A stretch of DNA of 64,000 bases from positions 186,001 to 250,000 of the forward strand of contig BAAHQB010000172.1 in assembly GCA_054601695.1 (NCBI GenBank), given 5' to 3'. The DNA comes from Amorphochlora amoebiformis. Lineage: Eukaryota > Cercozoa > Chlorarachniophyceae. The translations under genes and the position numbers were made by a program. The notes under the pieces are model-generated. The model was not told the DNA's origin. It searched no databases and worked only from the letters and a program-made list of their open reading frames with translations. The first letter of the stretch is position 1. Every line of letters starts with the position of its first letter. This document shows, in pieces, positions 62,427 through 64,000 of this stretch.

Positions 62427-63192
62427 TTATATCTTTGTTGTTGTAAATACTTTCTTCTTGGCGAGCTTCTCAGCAGCGGCCTTTTTCTTAGCCTTAATTC
62501 CCTCAGTGTGGAGGAACCAAGCCGATTGACGAATTTCCTTGGTTACCTTGCAACCTATGTAGACAAGGTTATCAACCACGAGTTTCTAACATTGAGGTTG
62601 GTTAGAGTATGGTGCGAACCTTCTGGAAGGATCTGCTCAGGCTTGAGAACGACAGAGTTACCGTACTCGCTGAAGGTGCAGCATAACGTACCACTCTTCT
62701 TAGAGACCTGGCGGATCGAAGCCTTGTAGAAGTTCTTGTCCTCCCACCAAAAAGCAAGACACTTGTCACCCTTCTTCCAGTCGTCCTTCATGGCCGCGAT
62801 GACGATGTTCTTCTTCTTCTCTTCTTCCTTGGCAATCATCTTCTCCTCCTTGATCTTCTTCTCCTTAGCCTCAAGAAGCTCCTTCATCCTCTGCCTGCGC
62901 TTCATAATAGCCTCTTGAGTGAACTCCTCAGGCTCTTCATCCTTCTGCTCTCCAGATCCACCCTGCACAGAATCGATCTTGACCTTGCCACCATCCTCAA
63001 GCTCGTTGATGAAAGTGTAGGTTGCGCGCTCACAGCTCTTGATATCCCCGAAGAACTGGAACTTGCCGGGGGTGATGGAGAGGTAGATATTACCACACGA
63101 ATGAAGCATATGACGCGAGTGGGTCACGAGAAGCATAGCGCCCGGGTACTTGTTGCACGCCGCGATCAGGGAGTCGACAGTCTATGCAAGGC

Positions 63193-63256
<64 letters not shown>

Positions 63257-63319
63257 ATAGAAAGGTATATATACATATACGTATACAAACATATACATAT
63301 ACAAACATAAATATTATAT

Positions 63320-63368
<49 letters not shown>

Positions 63369-63446
63369 GTATATATATATATATATATACATATATTACA
63401 TATATAAAAAATAATGGAACATAAAAACATACTTCATTTTAATATT

Positions 63447-63539
<93 letters not shown>

Positions 63540-64000
63540 CATATAACCCTTTTCTTTTAATGTCTTATTGTTACAATTATGCTGTGTAAATATTGGTTGA
63601 GGATTGAGGATTATGGGGCACCTCGAGGTCGAGGAAGTTGGTCGGCTCGTCCATGATGAGCAGATGCGGGCAAGTGTAGGTTAGCGAGGCGAAAATTACC
63701 CTGGCTTTCTGGCCTCCGGAGAACCCGCGCATACGAGTATCGTTCATCTCGTCTTGCATACCAGCCTTCTTGAGGTGGTGTTTGAGCTTACCTTGCTGCT
63801 TCTCCTCGGGGAATTTTGCGCACATGTGCTCGAATGGGGTCATGTCAAGGTCGAGCTCCTGCGCAGAATGCTGGCCGAAGTAAGCGAGCTTGAAACCCGG
63901 CACAGTCTCGACGGATCCGGTTGTAGGAGTCAAGCGGCCGGTGAGAAGCTTGAGGAAGGTCGACTTTCCAGCACCGTTGGGGCCCATGATACCCATTCGG
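62427..64000 (-). CDS. ABC-F ATPase, C-terminal half, with Tudor domain (5' end off window)
   Basis: Exons 63622-64000 (continues past the edge), 62620-63181 and 62427-62554 join in frame to 355 visible residues ending in TAA. The visible part is one nucleotide-binding domain: Walker [10 protein letters not shown], a Q-loop in AYFGQHSAQ, signature SGGQKARV, Walker [15 protein letters not shown] and switch His in [11 protein letters not shown] charged coiled linker follows ([20 protein letters not shown]), then a Tudor fold of SMN/SPF30 type ([11 protein letters not shown] ... F-Y-K-A-S-I ... F-S-E-Y-G-N) and a Lys/Ala-rich tail. ABC-F proteins act on ribosomes; Tudor domains bind methylated arginine or lysine. 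The 440-base first intron is (TA)n-rich; the second (62555-62619) is 65 bases with GT-AG and CTAAC and is needed to keep frame. Confidence 0.93.
63182..63621 (-). repeat. (TA)n intron of the ABC-F gene
   Basis: GT donor after the CTCGAG codons (Leu-Glu) and AG acceptor before ACTGTCGAC. The body is (TA)n with two (GT)n/(CA)n stretches and one unique piece (63535-63600). Phase 0 on both sides, restoring [13 protein letters not shown]. Confidence 0.95.

Overview
This window is nuclear DNA from an intron-rich, protist-like eukaryote that I cannot name further. It is dominated by simple sequence: very long (TA)n tracts, telomere-type TTAGGG/CCCTAA arrays well inside the contig, and CT/GA tracts. 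Nearly all long open frames are repeat translations (Tyr-Ile, Asn-Pro, Ser-Leu, Arg-Glu) and are not genes. Small exons of about 24-125 bases are embedded in the repeats, and their phases chain together into five genes. All of this was read by eye; no alignment or search was run.

Layout. 1-600 is a TCTATTCTCTATCTC satellite. About 0.9-6.36 kb (+) is an unrecognised 8-exon gene. 10.18-22.65 kb (-) is a 15-exon mTERF-family organellar protein, its exons keyed to mTERF repeats. About 22.7-24.3 kb is the divergent spacer. 24.3-45.35 kb (+) is phosphoacetylglucosamine mutase (AGM1/PGM3), with 29 consecutive exons in phase plus a probable first exon. 45.35-48.1 kb is intergenic. 48.13-61.6 kb (+) is a 17-exon Cet1-like mRNA 5'-triphosphatase. 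62.43 kb to the right edge (-) is the 3' part of an ABC-F ATPase with a C-terminal Tudor domain. Gene order is: + gene, then - mTERF, + AGM1, + triphosphatase, - ABC-F.

The genes are ordinary housekeeping functions and not one pathway: amino-sugar nucleotide synthesis, mRNA capping, organelle gene expression and translation. The unusual part is the introns. Several are made wholly of telomere-type hexamers, or of (TA)n or (GA)n, and the repeat unit itself supplies splice donors and branch-site-like CTAAC. Many exons also have broken copies of one edge: start-of-exon copies with acceptors lie mostly upstream and end-of-exon copies with donors mostly downstream of the intact exon, with some copies inverted. 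A tRNA-like dispersed element (three probable copies), a second dispersed repeat and a 45-bp word that recurs inside the telomere-type arrays complete the picture.
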